From NCBI GenBank assembly GCA_030146705.1, contig JASLBE010000038.1:1-17702 (forward strand): a stretch of DNA of 17,702 bases, written 5' to 3'. Each line of letters opens with the position of its first letter. The first letter of the stretch is position 1. Both the position numbers and the translations under genes were made by a program. Source of the DNA: Tissierellales bacterium (GTDB lineage: Bacteria > Bacillota > Clostridia > Tissierellales > Tissierellaceae). Shown here piece after piece: positions 1-6,135 of the stretch. The notes beneath the pieces are model-generated. The model ran no database searches, was not told where the DNA came from, and saw only the letters and a program-made list of their open reading frames with translations.

Positions 1-51
1 AATTGACTTGTAATCAATAGGTTGGGGGTTCAATTCCTCTCGCCAGCTCCA
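1..51 (+). tRNA. tRNA-Thr (TGT), 3' part only
   Basis: The window opens inside this gene. The anticodon stem ATTGA/TCAAT (2-6 and 14-18) encloses a seven-base loop with anticodon TGT at 9-11, which reads ACA. A T arm with the TTCAATT loop, the 3' acceptor strand CGCCAGC (41-47), discriminator T48 and an encoded CCA (49-51) follow. The D arm and 5' acceptor strand lie outside the window. It heads a five-tRNA cluster on the same strand. Confidence 0.9.
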
Positions 52-56
52 AATTA

Positions 57-141
57 GGGAGTGTGCCCGAGTGGTTAAAGGGGACGGACTGTAAATCCGT
101 TAGCTATGCTTTCACTGGTTCGAATCCAGTCACTCCCACCA
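57..141 (+). tRNA. tRNA-Tyr (GTA)
   Basis: Acceptor strands GGGAGTG (57-63) and CACTCCC (131-137) pair fully. Discriminator A138 and encoded CCA (139-141) follow. The anticodon stem ACGGA/TCCGT encloses CTGTAAA with anticodon GTA at 91-93. The extra arm between anticodon and T stems is long, as expected for bacterial tRNA-Tyr (class II). A GUN anticodon makes G34 of this tRNA a normal target of the queuosine enzyme Tgt encoded at 8510-9628. Confidence 0.97.
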
Positions 142-163
142 CTGATTTTTATATATAATTTAT

Positions 164-238
164 GCGGGAGTGGCTCAGTGGTATAGCATCGCCTTGCCAA
201 GGCGAGGGTCGCGAGTTCGAATCTCGTCTTCCGCTCCA
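164..238 (+). tRNA. tRNA-Gly (GCC)
   Basis: Acceptor strands GCGGGAG (164-170) and CTTCCGC (228-234) pair with one G-U. The anticodon stem TCGCC/GGCGA encloses TTGCCAA, anticodon GCC at 196-198. The T loop is TTCGAAT. CCA is encoded at 236-238. It reads GGC and GGU codons. Confidence 0.97.
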
Positions 239-262
239 TAAAATTTAATTTAAGTAAACTTT

Positions 263-336
263 GCGGGTGTAGCTCAGTGGTAGAGCCCCAGCCTTCCAAG
301 CTGGTTGCGAGGGTTCGATTCCCTTCACCCGCTCCA
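263..336 (+). tRNA. tRNA-Gly (TCC)
   Basis: Acceptor strands GCGGGTG (263-269) and CACCCGC (326-332) are perfectly complementary. The anticodon stem CCAGC/GCTGG encloses CTTCCAA with anticodon TCC at 295-297. CCA is encoded at 334-336. It is a second glycine isoacceptor next to the GCC one, reading GGA and GGG, codons used heavily in the genes that follow. Confidence 0.97.
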
Positions 337-361
337 TTTTTTTATAAAAAAATAAATATAT

Positions 362-438
362 GCACCCGTAGCTCAGCTGGATAGAGTGTCTGGCTACGAA
401 CCAGAAGGTCGGGGGTTCGACTCCCTCCGGGTGTGCCA
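362..438 (+). tRNA. tRNA-Arg (ACG)
   Basis: Acceptor strands GCACCCG (362-368) and CGGGTGT (428-434) pair, with a G-U at the first position. The anticodon stem TCTGG/CCAGA encloses CTACGAA with anticodon ACG at 396-398. A34 is normally deaminated to inosine, so this tRNA reads CGU/CGC/CGA. CCA is encoded at 436-438. CGN codons are rare in the neighbouring genes, where arginine is nearly always AGG or AGA. Confidence 0.97.
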
Positions 439-446
439 TGAATTTT

Positions 447-474
447 ATACACTACATTATGTAGTGTATTTTTA
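447..474 (+). terminator. intrinsic terminator after the tRNA cluster
   Basis: A perfect nine-pair stem, ATACACTAC (447-455) with GTAGTGTAT (461-469), has a five-base loop and is followed by a T run to 473. It starts 8 bases after the tRNA-Arg CCA, so it ends the tRNA transcript. Confidence 0.85.
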
Positions 475-493
475 GTATATAAGGAAATTTGAC

Positions 494-521
494 TTGACAA
501 AATTTTTATTTGTTATATAAT
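494..521 (+). promoter_or_regulatory. promoter of the T-box/asnA transcript
   Basis: The -35 box is TTGACA (494-499), a perfect match to the housekeeping sigma factor consensus. The spacer is 16 bases and the -10 box is TATAAT (516-521). Transcription would begin near 528, leaving about 280 bases of leader before asnA, which holds the T-box. Confidence 0.8.
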
Positions 522-564
522 AAATAAAAATTAAGAATTATAGAAAATATAATAAATAAACAAG

Positions 565-785
565 GAAGAAAAGAGTAGCTATAAATAAGTTCTAGCGAGT
601 CAGGTATGGTGGAAGCTGATAATGTAGTTTATAGTGAAAAACATTTTGGAGTTTCTACATTGAACTAGAGTAGGTGTAGACGGTTTAGCTCGTTATTGCT
701 ATAGAGTTGGAATATAAATATATATTTAAATATAAGGTGGTACCGTGGAGATTCTTCGCCCTTTGGTGGAGGATCTTTTATTTTG
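565..785 (+). promoter_or_regulatory. T-box riboswitch, asparagine type (specifier AAC)
   Basis: The leader has the parts of a tRNA-sensing T-box. In Stem I, CTATAAA (579-585) pairs with TTTATAG (628-634). The apical part carries the conserved GCGAG bulge (595-599) and a TCAG/CTGA helix (600-603 with 616-619) closing the GGTATGGTGGAAG-type loop. Below the stem, AGTA (574-577) opposite GAA (636-638) forms the loop-E motif. After GAA and one base comes AAC (640-642), an asparagine codon followed by A, in the usual specifier position. CGTTAT (691-696) fits Stem III. The T-box sequence is at 734-749, with TGGT (738-741) to pair with the tRNA 3' end. The terminator stem is AGATTCTTCGCC (749-760) with 765-776, twelve pairs counting G-U, then a T-rich tail. 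Uncharged tRNA-Asn should stabilise the antiterminator and allow readthrough into asnA. The specifier matches the downstream enzyme, which supports the fold. One oddity: TGGT would meet a G73 tRNA-Asn through a G-U pair. Confidence 0.93.
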
Positions 786-808
786 TAAAATTTTAAGGAG
801 GAGTTAAA

Positions 809-1783
809 ATGAAGGAGTTAAGAGATACACAAATTGCAATTAAAGAGATAAAAGATTTTTTTGAAAATAGATTGGCTAAGGAGTTAAATTTAATTAGGGT
901 CTCTGCCCCATTATTTGTTAAACCAGAAAGTGGATTAAATGATAACTTAACAGGTAAGGAAAAAGCTGTTTCATTTCAAATGAGAAAGTATGAACAAGAC
1001 TTAGAGATTGTACAATCTTTAGCTAAATGGAAGAGGTTGGCTCTTAAATCTTATGGTTTTGATTTATATGAAGGAATTTATACAGATATGGATGCTATTA
1101 GGCCTGATGAAATTTTAGATGCTACACATTCAATTTATGTTGACCAATGGGACTGGGAAAAAATAATAAAGAAAGAAGATAGGAATTTCGATTATTTACA
1201 AAAAATAGTTAGGTCTATTTTTAGGGTTTTTAAGGAAACAGAAGCCTATTTAGAAGAAATTTATCCTGGTAAATGGCTTAAGAAATTGCCGGAAGAAATT
1301 ACCTTTATATCTACCCAGGAATTAGAAGATAGGTATCCTGACAAGACTCCAGAAGAAAGAGAAAGATTAGCTGCTAAAGAGCATAAGGCCATATTTATCC
1401 ATCAAATAGGCAAGCTACTAAAGTCTGGTGAAAAGCATGATTTTAGAGCTCCTGATTATGATGATTGGGAGTTAAATGGAGATATAATATTTTGGAACCC
1501 TATATTAGATGATTGCCTAGAACTTTCTAGTATGGGTATTAGGGTAGATGAAGAAAGACTTGACAAACAACTAAAACTTGCCAAGGCAGATGAAAGAAGG
1601 GAATTATTTTATCATAGGCAGTTAATGGAGGGTAAGTTACCGTATACAGTTGGTGGTGGAATTGGTCAATCTAGGATGTGTATGTTTTTCTTAGATAAAA
1701 AACATATAGGTGAAGTTCAAGCATCTGTATGGTCTGATGATGTGATAGAATATAGTGAAAGAGAAAATATATTTCTATTATAA
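809..1783 (+). CDS. asnA: aspartate-ammonia ligase (asparagine synthetase A)
   Basis: This enzyme makes asparagine from aspartate, ammonia and ATP, releasing AMP and pyrophosphate, in the cytoplasm. It belongs to a fold related to class II aminoacyl-tRNA synthetases, and 324 residues is close to the roughly 330 of E. coli AsnA. Recognisable family blocks include VDQWDWEK (111-118), LNGDIIFWNP (222-231), ELSSMGIRVD (238-247) and the C-terminal GGGIGQSRM (282-290), followed by HIGEVQASVW (299-308), which resembles class II motif 3. The ATG at 809 has a strong ribosome site, AAGGAGGAG, just upstream. It lies behind the Asn T-box, so expression should rise when tRNA-Asn is uncharged. The macrodomain gene starts 14 bases after its stop, so the two are probably co-transcribed. 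Confidence 0.97.
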   Translation: MKELRDTQIAIKEIKDFFENRLAKELNLIRVSAPLFVKPESGLNDNLTGKEKAVSFQMRKYEQDLEIVQSLAKWKRLALKSYGFDLYEGIYTDMDAIRPDEILDATHSIYVDQWDWEKIIKKEDRNFDYLQKIVRSIFRVFKETEAYLEEIYPGKWLKKLPEEITFISTQELEDRYPDKTPEERERLAAKEHKAIFIHQIGKLLKSGEKHDFRAPDYDDWELNGDIIFWNPILDDCLELSSMGIRVDEERLDKQLKLAKADERRELFYHRQLMEGKLPYTVGGGIGQSRMCMFFLDKKHIGEVQASVWSDDVIEYSERENIFLL

Positions 1784-1797
1784 AGGAAGTGGAATTT

Positions 1798-2331
1798 ATG
1801 TATAAATATAAGAATGTTGAGATTGAACTAATCTGTGGAGATATTACCAAGCAAACTACAGATGCCATAGTAAATGCTGCTAATAATACCCTACTTGGTG
1901 GTGGTGGAGTGGATGGTGCAATTCATAAGGCAGGGGGCAAGGAAATTTTAGACCAGTGTAAAAAAATTGGAGGCTGTCCTACTGGAGAGGCAAAAATAAC
2001 TGTTGCTGGAAACTTAAAGTCTAAGTATGTAATTCATACTGTAGGTCCTATATATAAGGATGGTAGGCAAGGTGAGGATAAACTATTATATAATGCCTAT
2101 TATAATTCCTTAAGCCTAGGATATGAATATGGGCTTAAAACTATTTCTTTTCCATCTATATCAACTGGGGCTTATAACTATCCAATTAAGACTGCTGCAG
2201 TTTTGGCTCTAGAAGGGGTAATAGATTTTCTTGATGAAAATGAAGACTCATATGACAAAGTAACATTTGTTTTATTTTCAGAAGAAGATTATATGGTTTA
2301 TAAAGAAATTTGTGACAAAAAGTTATCATAA
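1798..2331 (+). CDS. macrodomain protein, probable O-acetyl-ADP-ribose deacetylase
   Basis: This is a stand-alone 177-residue macrodomain of the YmdB/MacroD type. Family members bind ADP-ribose and remove acetyl groups from O-acetyl-ADP-ribose or mono-ADP-ribose from proteins. Visible motifs are GDIT (14-17), the catalytic-type NAAN (26-29), the glycine-rich GGGGVDGAIH (34-43) and the phosphate-binding STGAYNYP (122-129). The Asn-Asp-Gly pattern is the one found in hydrolytically active members. I start at the ATG at 1798, which follows AGGAAGTGG (1784-1792). An in-frame GTG at 1789 overlaps that ribosome site and is less likely. It lies 14 bases behind asnA with no promoter or terminator between, so it should share T-box control. 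The natural substrate is not shown by the sequence. Confidence 0.92.
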   Translation: MYKYKNVEIELICGDITKQTTDAIVNAANNTLLGGGGVDGAIHKAGGKEILDQCKKIGGCPTGEAKITVAGNLKSKYVIHTVGPIYKDGRQGEDKLLYNAYYNSLSLGYEYGLKTISFPSISTGAYNYPIKTAAVLALEGVIDFLDENEDSYDKVTFVLFSEEDYMVYKEICDKKLS

Positions 2332-2332
2332 T

Positions 2333-2361
2333 TTGACAATAATAAAATAGTGGAGTATACT
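2333..2361 (+). promoter_or_regulatory. promoter for the phospholipase C homologue
   Basis: TTGACA (2333-2338), a 17-base spacer and TATACT (2356-2361) make a near-perfect housekeeping promoter starting two bases after the macrodomain stop codon. Transcription would start near 2368. I see no terminator before it, so readthrough from the asnA operon is also possible. Confidence 0.8.
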
Positions 2362-2393
2362 TCATTTTAAAGGTTAAGGATATAAGGGAACCT

Positions 2394-2402
2394 AAAGGGG
2401 TG
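2394..2402 (+). promoter_or_regulatory. ribosome binding site that places the PLC start at 2410
   Basis: AAAGGGGTG is the only strong Shine-Dalgarno match before this gene. It lies 7 bases upstream of an in-frame ATA (2410) but 43 bases upstream of the first ATG (2446), which has no comparable site. The spacing therefore supports initiation at or near the ATA. Confidence 0.65.
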
Positions 2403-2409
2403 TGTTACT

Positions 2410-3045
2410 ATATTTGCTGAAACTCATAAAATAATTGGAATAAAAATGAATAAGGAAATTCTTGATATATATGGTATAAGTTTAGATGAAAAAAATCTAG
2501 TTTGGGGGTCTGTTCTTCCAGACTACTATCCAAAGTATAAGCTAATAAGACACTATAAGGATGAAAGTATAGACTTTATAGCAAATGAAATAATGAAGAT
2601 TATATATTCTAATAAAAACTTAGACTTACAAAATCCTAATCCTCTGGAAATGAAAATTTTAAGCCGTAGGATAGGGATTGTTGCTCATTATATATCAGAC
2701 TATACCTGCCTGCCACATGCTAATAGGTGGACATTTAAAGATAATATGCTAAAGCATATTAAATATGAAAAAGACTTAAATGATTATGCTATAAATCATG
2801 ATTTTAGAAAAAATAAAATTTACTCCGAGGACTTAGATATATATGATATAAATCCAAGAGAACTGAGGAAAAATATAAAAAAATATATAAATAATATTTT
2901 AAAAGAAGAGTATAGGATAAAAACTAATTTTGATAATGATTTGGACTTTGCTCTTTCACTAAACTTAAAGCTATTATACTTTATACTAGACACTATTAAT
3001 GTTTTTAGTGAGGAAATAGAGGGACATTTTGCCTTTCAAATTTAA
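2410..3045 (+). CDS. zinc-dependent phospholipase C family protein (PF00882-like), probable ATA start
   Basis: From the ATA at 2410 the product is 211 residues, and the first ATG (2446) gives 199. Known bacterial zinc phospholipases C bind three zinc ions through a fixed His/Asp/Glu set. Here, numbering from 2410, I see H6, D38 (in WGSVLPD), H48 (RHY), H93 and D97 (AHYISD), H103, H116 and E120. The spacings H-X3-D-X5-H-X12-H-X3-E nearly match B. cereus PLC. H6 is lost if translation starts at the ATG, so the longer form is preferred. Only stop-free codons with no ATG, GTG or TTG lie between the stop at 2383 and 2446. There is no signal peptide and no N-terminal Trp ligand as in secreted PLCs, so the protein is probably cytoplasmic. 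Family membership is fairly secure, but a lipase activity and substrate are not established. A terminator follows. Confidence 0.85.
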   Translation: MFAETHKIIGIKMNKEILDIYGISLDEKNLVWGSVLPDYYPKYKLIRHYKDESIDFIANEIMKIIYSNKNLDLQNPNPLEMKILSRRIGIVAHYISDYTCLPHANRWTFKDNMLKHIKYEKDLNDYAINHDFRKNKIYSEDLDIYDINPRELRKNIKKYINNILKEEYRIKTNFDNDLDFALSLNLKLLYFILDTINVFSEEIEGHFAFQI

Positions 3046-3065
3046 AATATGGATATTATTAATTT

Positions 3066-3094
3066 AAAGACTAGATACTAGCTAGTCTTTTTTT
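3066..3094 (+). terminator. intrinsic terminator after the PLC homologue
   Basis: AAAGACTAG (3066-3074) pairs perfectly with CTAGTCTTT (3082-3090) across a seven-base loop, and the T run continues to 3094. It starts about 20 bases after the stop codon. Confidence 0.88.
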
Positions 3095-3114
3095 GTTTAA
3101 ATAGAAAGTCACAA

Positions 3115-3143
3115 TTGAAAGATGGGGCTAGATTTGATATAAT
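3115..3143 (+). promoter_or_regulatory. strong promoter before the unknown gene
   Basis: TTGAAA (3115-3120), a 17-base spacer and TATAAT (3138-3143), with an extended -10 TG at 3135-3136. The start would be near 3150, giving a leader of about 77 bases before the chosen ATG at 3227. I recognise no riboswitch in that leader. Confidence 0.8.
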
Positions 3144-3226
3144 TATATTTCACGGAAACATAGTAGGATTAATTTTAAATGGGAAACTTATAATAAAAGA
3201 AAACATAAATGGGAGAAAGGCGGGAG

Positions 3227-3925
3227 ATGAATTTGGCTATAGCTAAAGAAAATTATTATAATATATATGAAAAATTAGAGCATAAATTTTTATATAATAA
3301 TGATTTAAATTCAATACATATCCTGCTGAACCTATATGATTTGGACAAAAATATTAAAAATATCCATCCTAAATATATTTCTTCAGATAGGGTTAGAAAA
3401 TCAATTAGTAATATACTGGAGTTTAATGAAAATGGGGAAGAAATAGCTAGTATAATTAGTAGGGTACTCCATGAAGATATTAGTAGACTAGAATTATACA
3501 TATGTATAGAGGGGTATAAAAATGGATACTTTAACAAGAGACTTGCTAATAAACTAGAGAATATAACAATTGAAAATATATCGTGTGATAGGCTTTATAA
3601 TAAGGAATATTTGCACCACTTTGATACATCTAGTAATGAAATAGTAAGGGCCAAGTATAAACTTTATAGGGAGCTTGATGAGAACTTAGAAAGTAAGGAG
3701 ATTTATAGTTTAATTAGTGATTATAATAGGTTGGTCATTGAGACTAAGCTTTTAAATATAAATTCAGACTTGGAAAAAGAAATGGAAATTGAACCCTTGG
3801 CTCCTAAGGAAATAGAAGATGTTATAGAGAATGTTTTTAAGATAATATTAGATAGTACAAGTAGTATTTACAAAGAATCATATTGGTATGGCTTGAATGA
3901 TAGGGTATTAAAACGATATAGATAA
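3227..3925 (+). CDS. conserved-looking protein of unknown function
   Basis: I do not recognise this 232-residue product. It is rich in Ile, Asn, Glu, Lys and Tyr, has no signal peptide or membrane segment, and looks mostly helical and cytoplasmic. The most distinctive stretch is LELYICIEGYKNGY (88-101). The C-terminus is basic and aromatic (WYGLNDRVLKRYR). I see no nucleotide-binding, metal-binding or helix-turn-helix signature. The start at 3227 follows AGAAAGG (3214-3220) at good spacing. An in-frame ATG at 3209 would add six residues but has no ribosome site. It forms a single-gene unit, with its own extended -10 promoter and a 15-pair terminator behind it. Arginine codons are mainly AGG/AGA like its neighbours, so nothing suggests recent transfer. 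Its position just ahead of ruvC may be lineage-specific. Confidence 0.8.
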   Translation: MNLAIAKENYYNIYEKLEHKFLYNNDLNSIHILLNLYDLDKNIKNIHPKYISSDRVRKSISNILEFNENGEEIASIISRVLHEDISRLELYICIEGYKNGYFNKRLANKLENITIENISCDRLYNKEYLHHFDTSSNEIVRAKYKLYRELDENLESKEIYSLISDYNRLVIETKLLNINSDLEKEMEIEPLAPKEIEDVIENVFKIILDSTSSIYKESYWYGLNDRVLKRYR

Positions 3926-3930
3926 AATTT

Positions 3931-3966
3931 GAAAACTAAGTTAGTAAACTAACTTAGTTTTCTTTT
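3931..3966 (+). terminator. strong intrinsic terminator before ruvC
   Basis: GAAAACTAAGTTAGT (3931-3945) is the exact reverse complement of 3948-3962, giving a stem of 14-15 pairs with a minimal loop, followed by TTTT. It starts six bases after the stop codon and separates the unknown gene from the ruv operon. Confidence 0.9.
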
Positions 3967-3982
3967 GTAAATATGATACAAT
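3954..3982 (+). promoter_or_regulatory. ruvC: possible promoter of the ruv operon
   Basis: TACAAT (3977-3982) preceded by TG at 3974-3975 looks like an extended -10 box. The -35 region at 3954-3959 (TTAGTT) is poor and lies inside the upstream terminator. A promoter is needed here because the strong terminator precedes ruvC, but the exact elements are uncertain. Confidence 0.4.
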
Positions 3983-4005
3983 TATTATGTAAAATGGAGG
4001 TAGGT

Positions 4006-4500
4006 ATGGTAATTTTAGGCATAGATCCAGGTATAGCAACCGTTGGTTATAGTATAATAGAGTGTAAAGGAAACCATTATAGGGTTTTAGACTATGGTGT
4101 AATAACAACAGCCCCTACTATGATTTTCCCCCAGAGGCTTGCCAGTATATATAATAGGCTAGTAGAACTAATAGATGAATATGAGCCAGAAGACTTGGCT
4201 ATAGAGGAGTTATTTTTCAATAAAAACGTTAAGACAGCAATAAAAGTTGCCCAAGCTAGAGGGGTGGAGGTTCTCGCGGGTGTAAATAAGGGGTTAAATA
4301 TCTATGAGTACACACCTCTTCAAATAAAACAGGCTGTTACTGGCTATGGTAGGGCAGATAAAAACCAGGTCCAACAAATGGTTAAAATGTTACTTAACTT
4401 AGAAGAAATACCTAAGCCTGATGATGCTGCCGATGCATTAGCAGTAGCAATATGTCATGGAGCAGGTTTAAAATTTAAAGATAATTTCTTAATGAAATAA
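4006..4500 (+). CDS. ruvC: Holliday junction resolvase RuvC
   Basis: RuvC is the dimeric endonuclease that cuts four-way recombination junctions, working with the RuvAB branch migration motor. The 164-residue product has the RNase H-like fold signature ILGIDPG at its N-terminus and the acidic residues expected for two-metal catalysis: D7, E67 (in AIEELFF), D140 and D143 (in PDDAADALA). I start at ATG 4006, with GGAGG at 3996-4000. This gives the normal N-terminus, whereas the in-frame ATGs at 3973 and 3994 would add unconserved residues. ruvA follows 15 bases after the stop, in the usual ruvC-ruvA-ruvB order of clostridia. Confidence 0.97.
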   Translation: MVILGIDPGIATVGYSIIECKGNHYRVLDYGVITTAPTMIFPQRLASIYNRLVELIDEYEPEDLAIEELFFNKNVKTAIKVAQARGVEVLAGVNKGLNIYEYTPLQIKQAVTGYGRADKNQVQQMVKMLLNLEEIPKPDDAADALAVAICHGAGLKFKDNFLMK

Positions 4501-4515
4501 AAAAGGGTGAATTAA

Positions 4516-5112
4516 TTGATAGATTTTATTATAGGAGATGTTGTAAAAATAGGTGAAGACTTTGTAGTATTACAAAATAATAATATGGGTTATAAAATAT
4601 TTACGCCTAGCCTAACTATGCTCAATATAGAACTTGGAGAGAAAAATATTATGATGTTTACTAGGCTAATAGTTAGGGAGGATGATATGTCCTTGTACGG
4701 TTTTTTAGATGAGACAGGGTTAGATATGTTTAACCTACTGCTACTAGTTTCTAGAATAGGGCCTAAGGTAGCCATAGGTGTCTTATCAACTCTTAGGCCT
4801 AATGAGATAAAAAGGGCTATTATAAAGAAAGAGCCAGAGGTGCTTGCCCAAGCTCCAGGTATAGGTAAGAAGACTGCTGAAAGAATCATTTTGGAACTTA
4901 AGGATAGGATAGATGAAAATGAACTATTAATTGATGCTAGTTTTGATAAAGAAGAAAAAGAAGACCTTATTAATACCAGGGAAGCAGTAGAGGCACTGAC
5001 TTCTCTTGGCTATACTAAATATGAAGTTGAAAAAATCATCAAGTCTATGGATTTAAACAATATGACAGTTGAAGATATAATTAGGGATGTTTTAAAGAAA
5101 TTATCTATGTAA
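4516..5112 (+). CDS. ruvA: Holliday junction branch migration protein RuvA
   Basis: RuvA forms the tetramer that holds the Holliday junction and recruits RuvB. The 198 residues show the three usual parts: an N-terminal OB-fold (about 1-63), a middle region with two helix-hairpin-helix motifs (SRIGPKVAIG 79-88 and APGIGKKTAERI 113-124), and, after an acidic linker (about 134-150), the C-terminal RuvB-contacting domain (152-198). The start codon is TTG (4516). AAAGGGTGA (4502-4510) five bases upstream and the normal N-terminus (MIDFIIGDVV) support it. ruvB begins 12 bases after the stop. Confidence 0.97.
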   Translation: MIDFIIGDVVKIGEDFVVLQNNNMGYKIFTPSLTMLNIELGEKNIMMFTRLIVREDDMSLYGFLDETGLDMFNLLLLVSRIGPKVAIGVLSTLRPNEIKRAIIKKEPEVLAQAPGIGKKTAERIILELKDRIDENELLIDASFDKEEKEDLINTREAVEALTSLGYTKYEVEKIIKSMDLNNMTVEDIIRDVLKKLSM

Positions 5113-5124
5113 GAAGGTGAAAAT

Positions 5125-6132
5125 ATGGAAGAAGAAAGAATTATTGCTAGAGATTTAAAGGAAGAAGATATTGAAAGTGAGCTGACTCTTAGGCCTAAAC
5201 TTATGAAGGACTACATAGGCCAGGATAAGGTAAAGGAACAGCTTGAAATTTTTATTAAGGCTGCTAAGGGTAGGGGTGAGTCCTTGGACCACGCTCTTTT
5301 ATATGGACCTCCAGGACTAGGAAAAACAACTCTTGCTAATATTATCGCCAATGAAATGGGGGTAAATATTAGGGTAACATCAGGGCCAGCAATTGAAAGA
5401 CCTGGTGACTTGGCTAGTATTTTAACCAACCTAGGGGAAGATGATGTATTATTTATAGATGAAATTCACGCTATTAATAGGACTGTAGAAGAAATCTTAT
5501 ATCCTGCTATGGAAGACTTTGCCTTAGATATAATAATTGGAAAAGGACCATCCGCCAGGTCTGTTAGGCTTGACTTGTCCAACTTTACCTTAATTGGTGC
5601 TACTACAAGGGCTGGGCTTTTAACTTCTCCACTTAGGGATAGGTTTGGAGTAATGTTGAATTTAGAGCTTTATGATATTGATAGTTTAAAGGAAATAGTA
5701 ATTAGGTCTGCTAGTATTTTAAATATACCTATAGACGAGACTGGGGCTTTAGAGATAGCAAAGAGATCTAGGGGGACACCAAGGATTGCCAATAGGCTAT
5801 TAAAGAGGGTCAGGGATTATGCAGAAGTTATAGAAGGTGGAAAAATTGATGCTATGGTAGCCAAACGAGGACTTAAGATGCTAGAGGTTGATTCCTTGGG
5901 GCTTGATAAGGTTGATAGGAAGCTAATCTTAACCTTAATTGAAAATTTCAAGGGGGGACCAGCAGGATTGGATACCTTGGCAGCTGCAACGGGAGAAGAA
6001 GCAAACACTATAGAAGATGTGTATGAACCATATTTACTACAGATAGGTTTTTTAAATAGGACACCAAGAGGAAGGGTTGTAACAAAAAAGGCATATGAAC
6101 ATTTTAAAATAGCTTATGAGGAAGAGGAGTAA
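5125..6132 (+). CDS. ruvB: Holliday junction branch migration ATPase RuvB
   Basis: RuvB is the hexameric AAA+ motor that drives branch migration on RuvA-bound junctions. The 335-residue product is full length. It shows Walker A GPPGLGKTT (61-69), Walker B FIDEIH (110-115), sensor 1 GATTRAG (158-164) and the arginine finger region PLRDRFG (169-175), then a C-terminal winged-helix domain with GGPAGLDTLA. An AAGAAGGTGA ribosome site overlaps the end of ruvA. Its 3' end also carries GAGGAG, which serves as ribosome site for the next gene only three bases downstream, so translational coupling is likely. Confidence 0.98.
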   Translation: MEEERIIARDLKEEDIESELTLRPKLMKDYIGQDKVKEQLEIFIKAAKGRGESLDHALLYGPPGLGKTTLANIIANEMGVNIRVTSGPAIERPGDLASILTNLGEDDVLFIDEIHAINRTVEEILYPAMEDFALDIIIGKGPSARSVRLDLSNFTLIGATTRAGLLTSPLRDRFGVMLNLELYDIDSLKEIVIRSASILNIPIDETGALEIAKRSRGTPRIANRLLKRVRDYAEVIEGGKIDAMVAKRGLKMLEVDSLGLDKVDRKLILTLIENFKGGPAGLDTLAAATGEEANTIEDVYEPYLLQIGFLNRTPRGRVVTKKAYEHFKIAYEEEE

Positions 6133-6135
6133 AGT

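Noticed and set aside
75..439. Two minus-strand reading frames (74 and 64 residues) across the tRNA genes
   Set aside because: They are antisense translations of the tRNA cluster, a well-known source of spurious protein annotations, and have no ribosome sites of their own.
2400..2420. GTG at 2400 as the start of the PLC homologue with a frameshift
   Set aside because: That frame ends at TGA after six codons and the GTG lies inside the ribosome site. The conserved N-terminus is already in frame with the body, so no frameshift is needed.
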